This document shows, piece after piece, positions 50,004 to 60,203 of a stretch of DNA of 64,000 bases. The DNA lies in contig NZ_CP133838.1 of assembly GCF_031432975.1 (NCBI RefSeq), forward strand, positions 3,100,001 to 3,164,000, written 5' to 3'. The position numbers and the translations under genes were made by a program. Source of the stretch: Buttiauxella selenatireducens. GTDB lineage: Bacteria; Pseudomonadota; Gammaproteobacteria; Enterobacterales; Enterobacteriaceae. The notes beneath the pieces are model-generated. The model searched no databases, was not told the origin of the DNA, and saw nothing but the letters and a program-made list of their open reading frames with translations. Each line of letters starts with the position of its first letter. The first letter of the stretch is position 1.

Positions 50004-51690
50004 ATCTATTAATCATAGGAAGTTTTAAATCATGTTTCTGCGCACACTCAACAGCGCTTTCATAACCCGCATCGGCATGGCGCATGACACCTGTCGCAGG
50101 GTCATTCCACAGCACACGTCCTAAACGCACTTCGGCTTCTGGCGTGCCGTCGGCAACAATCACCACGCCTGCGTGTTGTGAGAAGCCCATCCCCACGCCG
50201 CCACCATGATGCAAACTTACCCATGTGGCACCGCCTGCGGTATTGAGCAACGCGTTCAGCAATGGCCAATCAGAAACCGCATCGGAACCGTCTTTCATCG
50301 ACTCCGTTTCACGGTTTGGTGAAGCTACCGAACCACAATCGAGATGATCACGGCCAATGACCACTGGCGCTTTCAACTCGCCGTTACGGACCATTTCGTT
50401 AAACGCCAGCCCTGCACGATGGCGCTCTCCTAACCCCAGCCAGCAGATACGTGCCGGCAGGCCCTGGAATGCAATGCGCTCTTGCGCCATATCCAGCCAG
50501 CGATGCAGGTTCTGGTTATCCGGGAACAGTTCTTTCAGTTTGGCATCAGTTTTGGCGATATCTTCCGGGTCACCAGAAAGTGCTACCCAGCGGAACGGCC
50601 CTTTACCCTCGCAGAATAGCGGACGAATATAAGCCGGAACAAAGCCAGGGAAATCAAAGGCATTTTCCACGCCTTCATCGAATGCTACCTGGCGGATATT
50701 GTTGCCGTAATCCACCGTCGGCACGCCCATTTCCCAGAAATCGAGCATCGCCTGTACGTGCACCGCCATGGATGCCCGAGCGGCTTTTTCCACTGATTTG
50801 GGCTGCGATGTACGTTCGTTCTGCCAGCGTTCTACCGTCCAACCTTGCGGTAAATAACCGTTGATGGGATCGTGTGCCGAAGTTTGGTCCGTCACAATAT
50901 CAGGCTTAATACCGCCTGCTTTCGCACGTTTCACCAACTCAGGCAGAATTTCAGCCGCGTTACCCAACAGACCCACGGAGATAGCTTTTTTCTCCGCGTT
51001 AGCCCGTTCAATAATCGCCAGCGCTTCATCAAGATTGGTCGCTTTGTAGTCGAGATAGCGGGTGCGCAGACGGAAATCAATGCGCGACTCCTGGCATTCG
51101 ATGGCTAATACTGACGCGCCAGCCAGCACGCCTGCCAATGGTTGTGCGCCCCCCATTCCACCGAGCCCAGCAGTCAGGATCCATTTACCGCGCAAATCGC
51201 CACCGTAATGTTGGCGCCCAGCTTCAGCAAAGGTTTCAAACGTGCCCTGTACGATGCCTTGCGCGCCGATGTAAATCCACGACCCCGCAGTCATCTGGCC
51301 GTACATCATCAGCCCGGCTTTATCGAGCTCGTGGAAATGATCCCAGGTTGCCCAGTGCGGCACCAGGTTGGAGTTAGCGATTAAGACACGCGGCGCGTCG
51401 GCGTGCGTGCGGAAAATCCCCACCGGTTTACCGGACTGCACCAGCAGCGTTTCGTCGGCTTTCAGGCTGCGCAGCGAAGCGAGGATCTGCTCGAAGCATT
51501 CCCAGTTACGCGCCGCTTTGCCGATCCCGCCATACACCACCAGATCTTCCGGGCGTTCAGCAACATCGGGATCGAGATTATTTTGGATCATGCGGTAAGC
51601 CGCTTCGATCAACCAGTTTTCGCAGTGCAAAGTGCTACCGTGTGGAGCGCGTACCGTGCGGGCTACCGCCTGTTTTACAGATTCAGTCAT
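49993..51690 (-). CDS. hutU: urocanate hydratase
   Basis: A 565-residue cytoplasmic enzyme converting urocanate to imidazolonepropionate with NAD+ as electrophilic cofactor, step two of histidine degradation. Signatures are [65 protein letters not shown] and [12 protein letters not shown]-like [23 protein letters not shown] 51690 ([12 protein letters not shown]) has GGGAG upstream; an alternative ATG at 51708 overlaps the hutH stop as TGATG. The C-terminus reads LPMINRCSK, and its last codons and stop lie in an ERIC element, so the natural end may have been altered. Confidence 0.94.
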   Translation of the reverse strand: MTESVKQAVARTVRAPHGSTLHCENWLIEAAYRMIQNNLDPDVAERPEDLVVYGGIGKAARNWECFEQILASLRSLKADETLLVQSGKPVGIFRTHADAPRVLIANSNLVPHWATWDHFHELDKAGLMMYGQMTAGSWIYIGAQGIVQGTFETFAEAGRQHYGGDLRGKWILTAGLGGMGGAQPLAGVLAGASVLAIECQESRIDFRLRTRYLDYKATNLDEALAIIERANAEKKAISVGLLGNAAEILPELVKRAKAGGIKPDIVTDQTSAHDPINGYLPQGWTVERWQNERTSQPKSVEKAARASMAVHVQAMLDFWEMGVPTVDYGNNIRQVAFDEGVENAFDFPGFVPAYIRPLFCEGKGPFRWVALSGDPEDIAKTDAKLKELFPDNQNLHRWLDMAQERIAFQGLPARICWLGLGERHRAGLAFNEMVRNGELKAPVVIGRDHLDCGSVASPNRETESMKDGSDAVSDWPLLNALLNTAGGATWVSLHHGGGVGMGFSQHAGVVIVADGTPEAEVRLGRVLWNDPATGVMRHADAGYESAVECAQKHDLKLPMINRCSK

Positions 51691-51707
51691 TGTGGTGGCT
51701 CCCGGCA

Positions 51708-53252
51708 TCAGGCCGACGTAGAAGGAAAGAGTTGAGTAATAACAGCAGGTAACTCACCGCTGGCACCCCACTGGCGCATGCTTTCAATATCTGGAGCCAG
51801 TAAGCGATCTTTATCGAGGAAGGCGACACGCTGGCGTACGCCGCTGAAAACGTCTTCCATTAGTGGAGAACTACGAAGCGGGCGAGAAAACTCAATGCCC
51901 TGAGCGGCTGCCATGGCTTCTATACCCACCACGGCGGCGGTGTTGAAGCACATGTCACCCAAACGGCGAGCGGCGTAGGTCGCCATGGAAACGTGATCTT
52001 CCTGGTTTGCTGACGTCGGGAGGTTGTCCACGCTGCCAGGATGAGCCAGCGATTTGTTTTCGGACGCAAGCGCTGCGGCCGTCACCTGCGCAATCATAAA
52101 TCCGGAGTTGATCCCGCCTTCTTTCACCAGGAACGGCGGCAAGCCAGATAGCCCAGTATCCAGCAACAATGCCAGACGGCGCTCGGAAATCGCACCAATC
52201 TCAGCAACCGCCAGTGCAATAATGTCGGCGGCAAACGCCACCGGTTCAGCGTGGAAATTCCCGCCAGAAATGACTTCACCCGTATCGCTAAACACCAGCG
52301 GGTTATCAGATGCCGCATTGGCTTCAATTTGCAGGACACGTGCCGCGTGGCGCAGGTTATCAAGGCATGCGCCCATCACCTGCGGGACACAGCGAATGGA
52401 ATACGGATCTTGCACACGTCCACAATGCTGATGGGAATCGACAATTTCACTGTCTGCCAACAACACTCTGACCGCGGCTGCGACATCAATCTGCCCCGTT
52501 TGTCCACGCGCTTCATGAATACGCGCATCAAACGGTTTTACAGAACCTTTAATCGCTTCAAGCGATAACGCCCCCGCTACCAGACCCGCACCGAAGACTT
52601 TTTCGCCTTCAAACAGGCCGCGCAGCGCGAGGGCTGTAGACACTTGCGTGCCGTTGAGTAACGCCAGCCCCTCTTTTGGCCCAAGCACTAACGGCTCGAC
52701 GCCCGCCATTTTTAGCCCGGCAGTAGCAGGCACTTCTTCGCCATTAATACGCACATTTCCTTCACCCAGCAGCATCAGCGAAAGATGCGCCAGCGGAGCG
52801 AGGTCGCCCGATGCACCAACCGATCCTTTTTCAGGGATAACAGGCATCACACCGGCATTAAACAGGCGCAACAAACTGTCGATAACACGCATACGCACAC
52901 CAGAATGGCCCCGCGCAAGGCTGATGATTTTACTGGCCATGACGACGCGAACCACATCGTCTGGCAGCGGTTTTCCAAGCCCTACGCTGTGTGAAAGCAC
53001 CAGATTGCGTTGCAGTTCAGCCAAATGGTCATTTGCAATGGTGGTTTGTGCTAATTTGCCAAAACCCGTATTAATGCCGTAAACCACATCGCCATGTTTA
53101 ACGATAGCTTCGACGGTTTGTTGCGCCTTTTCAACCGCATCAATGGCCTGTGGATCAAGACTTAACGTGACGGTTCCATGGTAGATTTCACGCAATGTGG
53201 CGAGCGTGACGCGCCCCGGTGTAAGACAGCAAAGCTTTTTTTGCAGTGACAT
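51708..53252 (-). CDS. hutH: histidine ammonia-lyase
   Basis: A 514-residue lyase that removes ammonia from histidine to give urocanate, the first step of the pathway. The MIO prosthetic group forms from A147-S148-G149 in [15 protein letters not shown]. Other family motifs are [25 protein letters not shown] and [20 protein letters not shown]-like [14 protein letters not shown]. It is first in the hutHU unit, with hutU overlapping or closely following it. ATG 53252 has CAGGAT upstream. A HutC operator-like palindrome lies 41 bases before the start. Confidence 0.96.
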   Translation of the reverse strand: MSLQKKLCCLTPGRVTLATLREIYHGTVTLSLDPQAIDAVEKAQQTVEAIVKHGDVVYGINTGFGKLAQTTIANDHLAELQRNLVLSHSVGLGKPLPDDVVRVVMASKIISLARGHSGVRMRVIDSLLRLFNAGVMPVIPEKGSVGASGDLAPLAHLSLMLLGEGNVRINGEEVPATAGLKMAGVEPLVLGPKEGLALLNGTQVSTALALRGLFEGEKVFGAGLVAGALSLEAIKGSVKPFDARIHEARGQTGQIDVAAAVRVLLADSEIVDSHQHCGRVQDPYSIRCVPQVMGACLDNLRHAARVLQIEANAASDNPLVFSDTGEVISGGNFHAEPVAFAADIIALAVAEIGAISERRLALLLDTGLSGLPPFLVKEGGINSGFMIAQVTAAALASENKSLAHPGSVDNLPTSANQEDHVSMATYAARRLGDMCFNTAAVVGIEAMAAAQGIEFSRPLRSSPLMEDVFSGVRQRVAFLDKDRLLAPDIESMRQWGASGELPAVITQLFPSTSA

Positions 53253-53292
53253 AGCGACATCCTGATGGCATCAATTCAAGTGAACGTATAGA

Positions 53293-53306
53293 GTTGTATA
53301 GACAAC
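53293..53306. promoter_or_regulatory. HutC operator-like palindrome in the hutH/hutC intergenic region
   Basis: GTTGTATAGACAAC is an almost perfect palindrome lying in the 192-base divergent region, nearer hutH. The same core TTGTCTATACAAC recurs before hutI, which makes it a good candidate binding site for HutC. The rest of the divergent region shows no other strong repeat. Confidence 0.75.
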
Positions 53307-53444
53307 CTAACTAATAAACCCAAATGGCCGCCAGTGGGTCATAGGTAATTTTTATTGAACAGTGAGCGAGATCGCGCTTTCGCCGCAAAATGAAATGTTA
53401 TATCCCTGCCTCTTGAAAGGCTGCGGGTATCAAAGGAACGACCA

Positions 53445-54197
53445 ATGTCTGAAAACCAACCACTGACACAACTACGCGCAGCTATCAGTGATTTACCCGC
53501 CCCAATTTACTTACGGGTTAAGCAGGGGATTATTAGTCAGATTCGTAGTGGCAACTGGCTTGCCCATCAGCGCGTGCCTTCGGAAACCGAGTTGGTGAAC
53601 GCGCTGAATGTCAGCAGGATGACCATCAACCGCGCACTTCGGGAACTCACCGGTGAAGGCTGGCTGGTGCGCATGCAAGGCGTGGGGACATTTGTCGCAG
53701 AGCTTAAAGGCCATACCGCGTTGCTGGAGGTAGGCAGTATTGCCGAAGAGATTACCGCGCGCGGTCACCATTATCGCAATCAGGTCATCGCACTTGAACA
53801 AGTGAAAGCGGATGAACAACTGGCTCACGCCTTTTCGTTCAATGTCGGTGAGCCGCTGTTTTACTCACAGTTGGTGCATTACGATAATGATATGGCGGTA
53901 CAACTGGAGACGCGGTATGTGAATCCGGCGCTGGCTGCGGATTACCTGCAACAAGATTTCCGCTTGTTCACACCCCACCATTATTTGAGTAAGGTCGCGC
54001 CGTTAACCTCAGGCGAACACATTGTTGAAGCGGTGCTGGCGGATGAGTCTCAACAAGGGTTGCTCGAAGTGACATCCAGCCAGCCTTGCCTGCTGATTCA
54101 GCGCCGGACCTGGCACCATTCGCAGGTCGTGACGGTGGCCCGGTTGTTATATCCGGGCTCACGTTATCAACTGGTGGGGAGTTTTACTGGCAAGTGA
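53445..54197 (+). CDS. hutC: histidine utilisation repressor HutC (GntR family)
   Basis: A 250-residue GntR/HutC-type repressor; urocanate is the usual inducer. The N-terminal winged helix (LPAPIYLRVKQGIISQIRSG, VPSETELVNALNVSRMTINR, MQGVGTFVAE) is followed by a UTRA effector domain (ALLEVGSIAEEITARGHHYR to LLYPGSRYQLVGSF). It is divergent from hutHU. Its stop codon abuts that of the convergent hutD with no intervening base (TGA next to TCA). The start ATG follows AAAGGAACG. Confidence 0.94.
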   Translation: MSENQPLTQLRAAISDLPAPIYLRVKQGIISQIRSGNWLAHQRVPSETELVNALNVSRMTINRALRELTGEGWLVRMQGVGTFVAELKGHTALLEVGSIAEEITARGHHYRNQVIALEQVKADEQLAHAFSFNVGEPLFYSQLVHYDNDMAVQLETRYVNPALAADYLQQDFRLFTPHHYLSKVAPLTSGEHIVEAVLADESQQGLLEVTSSQPCLLIQRRTWHHSQVVTVARLLYPGSRYQLVGSFTGK

Positions 54198-54743
54198 TCA
54201 GAGATAGGTAATTTCGCTAAACAGCAATTTACCTTCTGACTTCAGCAAGCGCAGGGTGTGGCGGCCATCTTGCCACCACGCACCTTGCTCCGGTGTCAGC
54301 AGCTTTTCACCCAGTTGCCACTCACCACTGAGCACATAAACAATGCCACCACGCGGTGCGAAGGTGGTAAACGTGCGGTCGGCAACCCGTACTTTTGCGC
54401 GGCAACGGTCACGATGGGTCATGATATTAAAATCCATCGACATCCCTTGTTTCAGCTCCGCTTTAACCGTGTAATCCCCGGCAAAAGCAAACGGCTGAAA
54501 GTGCTTAAGGGTATGACGGAACGCCTTTCCGGCATCCAGAACCACTTCCCCACCTTCGAGCAGCGTTATGACGCGGTCGACCTGTGGAAAAGCCGAAAAC
54601 TCGCCGCTACTGGCAATTGAAGCGATACTGGCTCGCCAGTTGAAATCACGCGTAGCGGGCGGAAAGCAGCAAATTTCTCGGGTTTCTCCGGCCCCGTTGC
54701 GCCACAAGCTGACGGGCACTTTCCGTATATCAAAAAATTCCAT
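54198..54743 (-). CDS. hutD: HutD/Ves family cupin protein
   Basis: A 181-residue cytoplasmic cupin-like protein. In Pseudomonas HutD is a proposed governor of hut expression; in E. coli the homologue is Ves, a cold-inducible protein. The sequence ([80 protein letters not shown]) is very close to E. coli Ves as I recall it, and it occupies the same position before spy. ATG 54743 overlaps the hutF stop as TGATG with AGGAG upstream, so the two are translationally coupled. Upstream GTG codons are rejected for that reason. Confidence 0.87.
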   Translation of the reverse strand: MEFFDIRKVPVSLWRNGAGETREICCFPPATRDFNWRASIASIASSGEFSAFPQVDRVITLLEGGEVVLDAGKAFRHTLKHFQPFAFAGDYTVKAELKQGMSMDFNIMTHRDRCRAKVRVADRTFTTFAPRGGIVYVLSGEWQLGEKLLTPEQGAWWQDGRHTLRLLKSEGKLLFSEITYL

Positions 54744-56107
54744 CACCACTCCTGAAGTGTGCGCATCACCTGCGCAAACTGTGTATTGCTTTGTTCATCG
54801 AGCGGGTGCTGTCGGTCACAAATCACCTGTTTTCCTGCAACCCACACGTCTCTAATTTGTTCGCTCTTACCACCAAACAACCAGCGATTAAGCAGCGCGT
54901 AGTCTTCAATATTTGCCAACCACGAATCACGCTCGAGGACTAACCAGTCGGCACGTTGCCCCGGTGCAATCATCCCCATCGCCACACCGCATGCTTGCGC
55001 CCCACCTACAGCGGCCTGACGCCAGAGCACCTCGCCAACCTGCGGCAATTCGGGTAACACAATTCGGTTACGACGACGGTCACGCAGGCGTTGCGCATAT
55101 TCAAGCCAGCGTAATTCTTCCAGAGCATTGACTGAAACATGGCTATCCGACCCAATTCCCCAATGGCCGCCTTGCGCGATGAAATTCGTCGCCGGGAAAA
55201 TGCCATCACCCAGGTTCGCTTCGGTGGTTGGGCACAACCCTGCCACTGCACGGCTTTCCACAATTTGGGTTAACTCTTCAGCCGATAAATGCGTGGCGTG
55301 AACCAGGCACCAGCGGTCATCAACCGCGAAGCGATTAAACAACCATTCCACCGGGCGCTCACCGCTCCAGGCCACACAGTCATTCACTTCCTTTTCTTGC
55401 TCTGCAATATGGATATGCACCGGAAGGCGATAGTCGCTCGCTTCGAGGACATCTTCCATTTGCTCTTGCGTTACAGCCCGCAATGAGTGGAAGCACAGAC
55501 CGTGATTAATGCGCGGGTAACGACGTAATACGGTGCCCAATGCCTGCTGCTGACGCAAATACCGGTCAACATCCTGAATAAATCTTTTCTGCCCAGGCTG
55601 TGGTGGCTGCGCACCAAAGCCCGCGTGGCTATAGAGCACCGGCAATAGCGTTTGCCCTATTCCGGTATTATCGGCAGCAAGCAGCAATTGCTGTAGCATC
55701 AAATCACCTGATGCATAAGGTTTACCGTTAACATCATGATGTAAATAATGAAATTCAGCGACCTGGGTGTAACCGCCCTTGAGCATATCAATATATAAAT
55801 GCGTGGCAATCGCGCCGACTTGCTCCGGGGATAATTTCTGCACCATGCGGTACATCATGTCGCGCCACGTCCAGAAACTGTCCTGGGGATCGCCCGCCAC
55901 TTCCGTCAGTCCTGCCATCACCCGCTGAAAGGCGTGTGAGTGTAAATTCGAAATAGAAGGGACAACGATGCCCGCAAGCAGAGTGGCATTCTCCCCGGTC
56001 GCGCCAACATCGACATGAGTAATCATCCCTTGTTCATTGACGGTAATACGCACGTTGTGTCCCCAACCTTGTGGGAGCATCACAACTGGAGCAAAAAATG
56101 CAGGCAT
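54743..56107 (-). CDS. hutF: formimidoylglutamate deiminase
   Basis: A 454-residue amidohydrolase-superfamily enzyme that deiminates N-formimidoyl-L-glutamate to N-formylglutamate and ammonia, the fourth step in the five-enzyme histidine pathway of Pseudomonas. The metal ligands are in [14 protein letters not shown] (H56, H58), [24 protein letters not shown] and [20 protein letters not shown]. Start ATG 56107 lies in the 216-base divergent region shared with hutI. Its stop overlaps hutD. The presence of HutF with a deformylase-type HutG distinguishes this locus from the Klebsiella-type four-step pathway. Confidence 0.92.
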   Translation of the reverse strand: MPAFFAPVVMLPQGWGHNVRITVNEQGMITHVDVGATGENATLLAGIVVPSISNLHSHAFQRVMAGLTEVAGDPQDSFWTWRDMMYRMVQKLSPEQVGAIATHLYIDMLKGGYTQVAEFHYLHHDVNGKPYASGDLMLQQLLLAADNTGIGQTLLPVLYSHAGFGAQPPQPGQKRFIQDVDRYLRQQQALGTVLRRYPRINHGLCFHSLRAVTQEQMEDVLEASDYRLPVHIHIAEQEKEVNDCVAWSGERPVEWLFNRFAVDDRWCLVHATHLSAEELTQIVESRAVAGLCPTTEANLGDGIFPATNFIAQGGHWGIGSDSHVSVNALEELRWLEYAQRLRDRRRNRIVLPELPQVGEVLWRQAAVGGAQACGVAMGMIAPGQRADWLVLERDSWLANIEDYALLNRWLFGGKSEQIRDVWVAGKQVICDRQHPLDEQSNTQFAQVMRTLQEW

Positions 56108-56280
56108 AGTTTTAATTCCTTCTTTTGCGATGCCAATGATTTAGCGATTAATTCGAGCTAACGCAAACCAAATTTTAATGCGATTCATCGTTTGCCAAAA
56201 AATTGTGTGGCAGGCGACAAAATGATGTTTTGCCCTGGGCTTTGGATGCAGTGGAGTTGCTCAACGATCAATGCTGCGCT

Positions 56281-56308
56281 AGGTTGTTGTCAATTGTCTA
56301 TACAACCT
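56281..56308. promoter_or_regulatory. HutC operator-like palindrome upstream of hutI
   Basis: TTGTCTATACAAC (56294-56306) repeats the core found in front of hutH. It is embedded in a larger inverted repeat with AGGTTGT (56281-56287) and ACAACCT (56302-56308). It lies 16 bases before the hutI start codon, partly next to the GGAG ribosome site, where a bound repressor would block expression. Confidence 0.75.
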
Positions 56309-56323
56309 GATGTGGAGAATGTC

Positions 56324-57553
56324 ATGACCTACCCTCGCAGCATAGACAGCCTGTGGAGCGGTGCATCGCTGGTAACAATGAAAGATGGGCAGTACCACAC
56401 CATTGAAGATGGCGTTATCGCGGTGCACCAGGGGAAAATAGTCTGGCTGGGTACCCGTGACGAACTCCCCGAAATAACCGCTCAGGAACATCATCATTTT
56501 GATGGTGGAATCGTGACCCCAGGTTTTATCGATTGCCACACCCACCTGGTGTTTGGTGGCGACCGCAGTGCTGAATTTGAAATGCGTCTTAACGGCGTGA
56601 GTTACGCGGATATTGCGGCTCAGGGCGGCGGGATCCTCTCCACGGTTCGCCACACGCGTGAAGCCCATGAAGATGAATTGTTTAACTCAGCTCGCCAACG
56701 TTTGGAGCATTTACTGAAAGAAGGCGTGACGACTGTCGAAATCAAGTCCGGTTATGGGCTGGACATCGACAACGAAATCAAAATGCTGCGCGTTATTCGC
56801 CGGCTGGGCGAAACGTTACCGGTAGAAGTGTATGCCACCTGTCTGGCGGCGCATGCGATCCCGCCGGAGTTCAGCGGTGACGGTAATAAATGGGTTGAAG
56901 TGGTGTGCGAGCAGTTGCTACCGCGCGTCGCAAACGAAAAACTGGCGGATGCGGTCGATGCATTTTGCGAGCATCTGGCGTTTAGTCCCGCGCAAACTGA
57001 AACCGTTTTTGCTGCCGCTCGTGCGTTAGGCCTACCGGTAAAACTCCACGCCGAACAGCTTTCCGCCCTCGCAGGCAGCAGCCTGGCAGCGCGTTACCAG
57101 GCGTTATCCGCCGACCATCTGGAATATGCAACCGCTGCTGACGCACAGGCAATGGCCGCTGCAAACACCGTTGCGGTTTTGCTGCCAGGGGCGTTTTATC
57201 TGTTGCGTGAAAAGCAACAGCCGCCGGTCGCCTCATTCCGCCAATTTGGCGTGCCGATGGCCGTCGCCAGCGACATGAATCCTGGTACGTCTCCGGCTCT
57301 GTCATTGCGTCTCATGTTAAATATGGCCTGCACCCTGTTTGGCTTAACGCCTGAAGAAGCGTTGGCCGGTGTGACGCTGCATGCCGCGCAGGCACTGGGG
57401 ATCCGTGAAAGCCATGGCAGCCTTGAATGCGGAAAAGTTGCAAACTTTGTGCATTGGCCCGTGGCACGTCCCGCAGAACTGGTCTATTGGTTAGGGGGGC
57501 AATTGCCCTGCACCGTGATTTATCAGGGAGAGAAACGTGACAGCACCTTTTAA
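56324..57553 (+). CDS. hutI: imidazolonepropionase
   Basis: A 409-residue amidohydrolase that opens 4-imidazolone-5-propanoate to N-formimidoyl-L-glutamate, step three of histidine degradation. Metal ligands are in [14 protein letters not shown] (H72, H74), with [14 protein letters not shown] and [20 protein letters not shown] later. The frame is open from 56192, but ATG 56324 ([16 protein letters not shown]) has TGGAGAAT upstream and avoids the operator. Its 3' end overlaps hutG by 17 bases. Confidence 0.95.
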   Translation: MTYPRSIDSLWSGASLVTMKDGQYHTIEDGVIAVHQGKIVWLGTRDELPEITAQEHHHFDGGIVTPGFIDCHTHLVFGGDRSAEFEMRLNGVSYADIAAQGGGILSTVRHTREAHEDELFNSARQRLEHLLKEGVTTVEIKSGYGLDIDNEIKMLRVIRRLGETLPVEVYATCLAAHAIPPEFSGDGNKWVEVVCEQLLPRVANEKLADAVDAFCEHLAFSPAQTETVFAAARALGLPVKLHAEQLSALAGSSLAARYQALSADHLEYATAADAQAMAAANTVAVLLPGAFYLLREKQQPPVASFRQFGVPMAVASDMNPGTSPALSLRLMLNMACTLFGLTPEEALAGVTLHAAQALGIRESHGSLECGKVANFVHWPVARPAELVYWLGGQLPCTVIYQGEKRDSTF

Positions 57554-58334
57554 TTTCAGCCGAGGGAAACTGCCGATCCTTATCAGCATTCCCCATGCAG
57601 GCACGGCTTTAACGCCAGAAGTTGAGTCGGCGTTAAGCGAGGCAGCAATGCCATTGCCTGATACCGACTGGCATATACCGAAACTTTATGAATTCGCCAC
57701 GAGCCTGGGTGGCAGCGTGATTATCGGCAATTATTCGCGCATGGTTATCGATTTAAACCGCCCTGCCGACGATAAACCGCTCTATACTACCGCCACCACG
57801 GGTCTGTATCCCGAAACATTGTTTGATGGGGCTCCCGTTTTTATCCCAGGTAAAGAACCGAGCCAGGCGCAACGTAAAGCGGTGCTGGACACAATCTGGC
57901 AGCCCTATCATCTGCAATTACAAACCGAACTGGAAAGAATGAAAGCCGAGCATGGCTACGCGTTGTTGTTCGATGCACATTCTATTGCCAGCCGGATCCC
58001 TCGTTTGTTTGAGGGGAAATTGCCCGATCTTAATTTCGGTACTAACGGTGGCAAGAGCTGCGACGAGCTGATTGAAGAGCATCTGGTGGCGTGTGCCGCC
58101 TCGCAAAAGCAATTTAGCTGGGTGGCGAATGGACGCTTTAAAGGCGGATATATTACCCGCGCTTACGGTCAACCCGCGCAAGGGATCCACGCCGTTCAAC
58201 TGGAACTGGCGCAATGCAACTATATGGATGAGCAAGCGCCATTTGCCTGGCGTTCAGATCGTGCAGAAAAACTGCAACCGCTGCTTGAACAGTTGATTCG
58301 GTCGATGTTAAGCAGCGCGCAACAGATTGCCTGA
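57537..58334 (+). CDS. hutG: N-formylglutamate deformylase
   Basis: A 265-residue zinc hydrolase (PF05013 type) that converts N-formylglutamate to glutamate and formate, step five. The N-terminal [14 protein letters not shown] gives His20, with an acidic/His site in [18 protein letters not shown] and the C-terminal [17 protein letters not shown]. It is unrelated to the arginase-fold HutG of the four-step pathway. The start is GTG 57537, preceded by GGGAGAGAAAC, within the end of hutI, giving tight coupling. Confidence 0.93.
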   Translation: MTAPFNFSRGKLPILISIPHAGTALTPEVESALSEAAMPLPDTDWHIPKLYEFATSLGGSVIIGNYSRMVIDLNRPADDKPLYTTATTGLYPETLFDGAPVFIPGKEPSQAQRKAVLDTIWQPYHLQLQTELERMKAEHGYALLFDAHSIASRIPRLFEGKLPDLNFGTNGGKSCDELIEEHLVACAASQKQFSWVANGRFKGGYITRAYGQPAQGIHAVQLELAQCNYMDEQAPFAWRSDRAEKLQPLLEQLIRSMLSSAQQIA

Positions 58335-58354
58335 AGTCTGACGGGCAAAAGAAA

Positions 58355-58404
58355 ACCGCCGGTCCTGGCCACAGCTCAATGAGCTTATGGACAAAACCGG
58401 CGGT
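58355..58404. terminator. terminator-like structure between hutG and spy
   Basis: ACCGCCGGT and ACCGGCGGT pair around a long loop that contains its own AGCTCA/TGAGCT stem, followed by CTTAAATCAG. It lies between the convergent hutG and spy genes. Confidence 0.75.
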
Positions 58405-58430
58405 CTTAAATCAGTTAATCAGTAAATGTG

Positions 58431-58919
58431 TTATTGCTGATCTGCTGACATTTTACCTTCATGCTGAGGGCGTTCTGTCAGACGCTTCTCAAAATTAGCA
58501 TTAAATTGCTTTTTCTGCTCAGGCGTCAGAATGTTGTAGATCTTATTCTGCGTTTCCATATGAGCCATCATGCGAGCTTTGTTCTGCTCTGCCATTTTAT
58601 CTACCTGCGCCTGTGCTTTGGCTTTATCGAAGCTGTCGCTGGCGATGATGCTGTGCGCTGCACGACGTTCTTCAACGGTTGGGCGCTCCATTTTACCGTG
58701 CTGTTCCTTCATGATGTCACGCACTTGCTGTTTCTGTGCGTCGGTCAGGTTCAGGTCTTTAAACATCATGTCGTGATGGCCACCACGCAACCCTTTATGG
58801 TGCATCATCGGTGCATCCGTTTTTGCCGCTGGAGTCGTGGTGGTGTCAGCTGCATGAGCCAGATTCGCCGCGCCCATAGCCAGAGTTGAAGCAACAAAGA
58901 GAGCTGTTAATTTACGCAT
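58431..58919 (-). CDS. spy: periplasmic chaperone Spy
   Basis: A 162-residue ATP-independent periplasmic chaperone (LTXXQ/CpxP family) that forms a cradle around unfolded proteins. The signal peptide is MRKLTALFVASTLAMGAANL...HAADTTT. The two LTxxQ motifs are LNLTDAQKQQ and ILTPEQKKQF. It is induced by Cpx and Bae envelope stress systems in E. coli. The frame is open from 59057, but ATG 58919 with AAGGAT upstream is the correct secretory start. It lies next to astE, as in E. coli. Confidence 0.96.
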   Translation of the reverse strand: MRKLTALFVASTLAMGAANLAHAADTTTTPAAKTDAPMMHHKGLRGGHHDMMFKDLNLTDAQKQQVRDIMKEQHGKMERPTVEERRAAHSIIASDSFDKAKAQAQVDKMAEQNKARMMAHMETQNKIYNILTPEQKKQFNANFEKRLTERPQHEGKMSADQQ

Positions 58920-59226
58920 ATTATTATCCTTCATCATAATTTGGATTTTTCTGCGACGAGGTTGCCGCGTTGACGAAATTAAGTTTACGGGGTTATGCGT
59001 CAAGTAACAGTGCTCATCGGTAAAGCATTGAAAGGGGAAAAAACAAATTTTCAGCAATTATGGAGATAATAAGGATAAAGCGGAGTGGAATTGCAACAAA
59101 ATATAACAAGACGATGATTTTAAAGAAATTATGAAGAGAGTGTATAGCAATTAATACCCAGGTGAAAGCATATCACTAAGATTTATCTGTATATAATTGG
59201 CCTCAAGGTCTGAGGCCAATAAATAA
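58920..59226. other. spy-astE intergenic region with astE terminator
   Basis: No gene is seen in these 307 bases. The region immediately upstream of spy must hold its promoter and the Cpx/Bae sites, which I could not place with confidence. At 59196-59220 ATTGGCCTCA and TGAGGCCAAT form a perfect 10-bp stem around AGGTC, a terminator for the ast operon on the minus strand. The stretch 59040-59190 is AT-rich without visible structure. Confidence 0.6.
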
Positions 59227-60192
59227 TTAAATCTCAGTCAGCATTAATCCAGCTCGCAAGCCAATTGCCACATTAGGATTCGGGAATAAAACGAACTCGC
59301 TATCCTCTTTCACCACATAACGCGTATCGCCATCCTCTGCCAGCAAAGTGCCTTTCGGGAAAGCGGTAAAGTTTTGCGTTTGTGCGGACATATGCAAGAC
59401 AAAATCATCACTGTTGCGCGTTATCTGCTGTGACACTTTATAGCGTAGCGGTTCGCTGTCAGCACACGGTGACGTTTCACCACTCAGCAGCGCTTGCAGC
59501 GCCTGTCGGGTCACTTCAAATTGACTGAGATCGTTTTCACCAAACGGCTGCGCTTTACCCAGCTCCAGTGTGCAACTTAGCGCGTTGAAATGCTCGCTGC
59601 TGAAATGGGTAAAAGTGCCGCCAGGTGCCTGATGAAATACCAACGCTTGTAAGCCCGCACAGCCTAACCATGAGAGGAACGCCTCATCGTAAGGCTGCGC
59701 ACGCGCGGGTAGCACGCCAAATCGAGGGTGATATGAGCTGCGAATCGCCGTGTGCATATCCAGATGCCAGCATGTTGTCTCTTCACATTCTGCCAGAAAG
59801 AGATCTAAAGCATGTTCAAGACGGCAGGCACGTTGGGTTTCTATGCTTTCCGGGAACTGCTGCCAGCGCCCGCCAAACATGCGATTCATGTCGCTATGCT
59901 GATAACGCTGGTTGCTACGCAAGGCCGCAGGATTGCCGAGGATCACCAACACACGCCACTGCAACGCCATCTCTCCCGCCAGAAGGCTATCGACTAACTG
60001 TGCGAGTATTTCTACCGGCGCAGTTTCGTTGCCGTGGATCCCCGCTGACAGCACCAGCGTCTTTTCAACAGCCTGATGAGGCGCCAGCGTCAGGATCCCT
60101 TCGTCCCACCATTGCCAATGAAGATGAGCATTCTTACCTGCGCTATGGGTTGGCACTTTCCCTGCCAGGGTCTGTGCCAGGAAATCCAGCAT
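59227..60192 (-). CDS. astE: succinylglutamate desuccinylase
   Basis: A 321-residue zinc amidohydrolase (AstE/AspA family) splitting N-succinylglutamate to glutamate and succinate, the last step of arginine catabolism by the AST pathway. The zinc site is in AGIHGNETAPVE and HLDMHTAIRSSYHPRFGV; the base Glu is in LSCTLELGKAQPFG. ATG 60192 has TGGAGG upstream. It is 11 bases after astB and ends at the perfect stem near 59196-59220. Confidence 0.96.
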   Translation of the reverse strand: MLDFLAQTLAGKVPTHSAGKNAHLHWQWWDEGILTLAPHQAVEKTLVLSAGIHGNETAPVEILAQLVDSLLAGEMALQWRVLVILGNPAALRSNQRYQHSDMNRMFGGRWQQFPESIETQRACRLEHALDLFLAECEETTCWHLDMHTAIRSSYHPRFGVLPARAQPYDEAFLSWLGCAGLQALVFHQAPGGTFTHFSSEHFNALSCTLELGKAQPFGENDLSQFEVTRQALQALLSGETSPCADSEPLRYKVSQQITRNSDDFVLHMSAQTQNFTAFPKGTLLAEDGDTRYVVKEDSEFVLFPNPNVAIGLRAGLMLTEI

Positions 60193-60203
60193 TGTGCCTC
60201 CAG

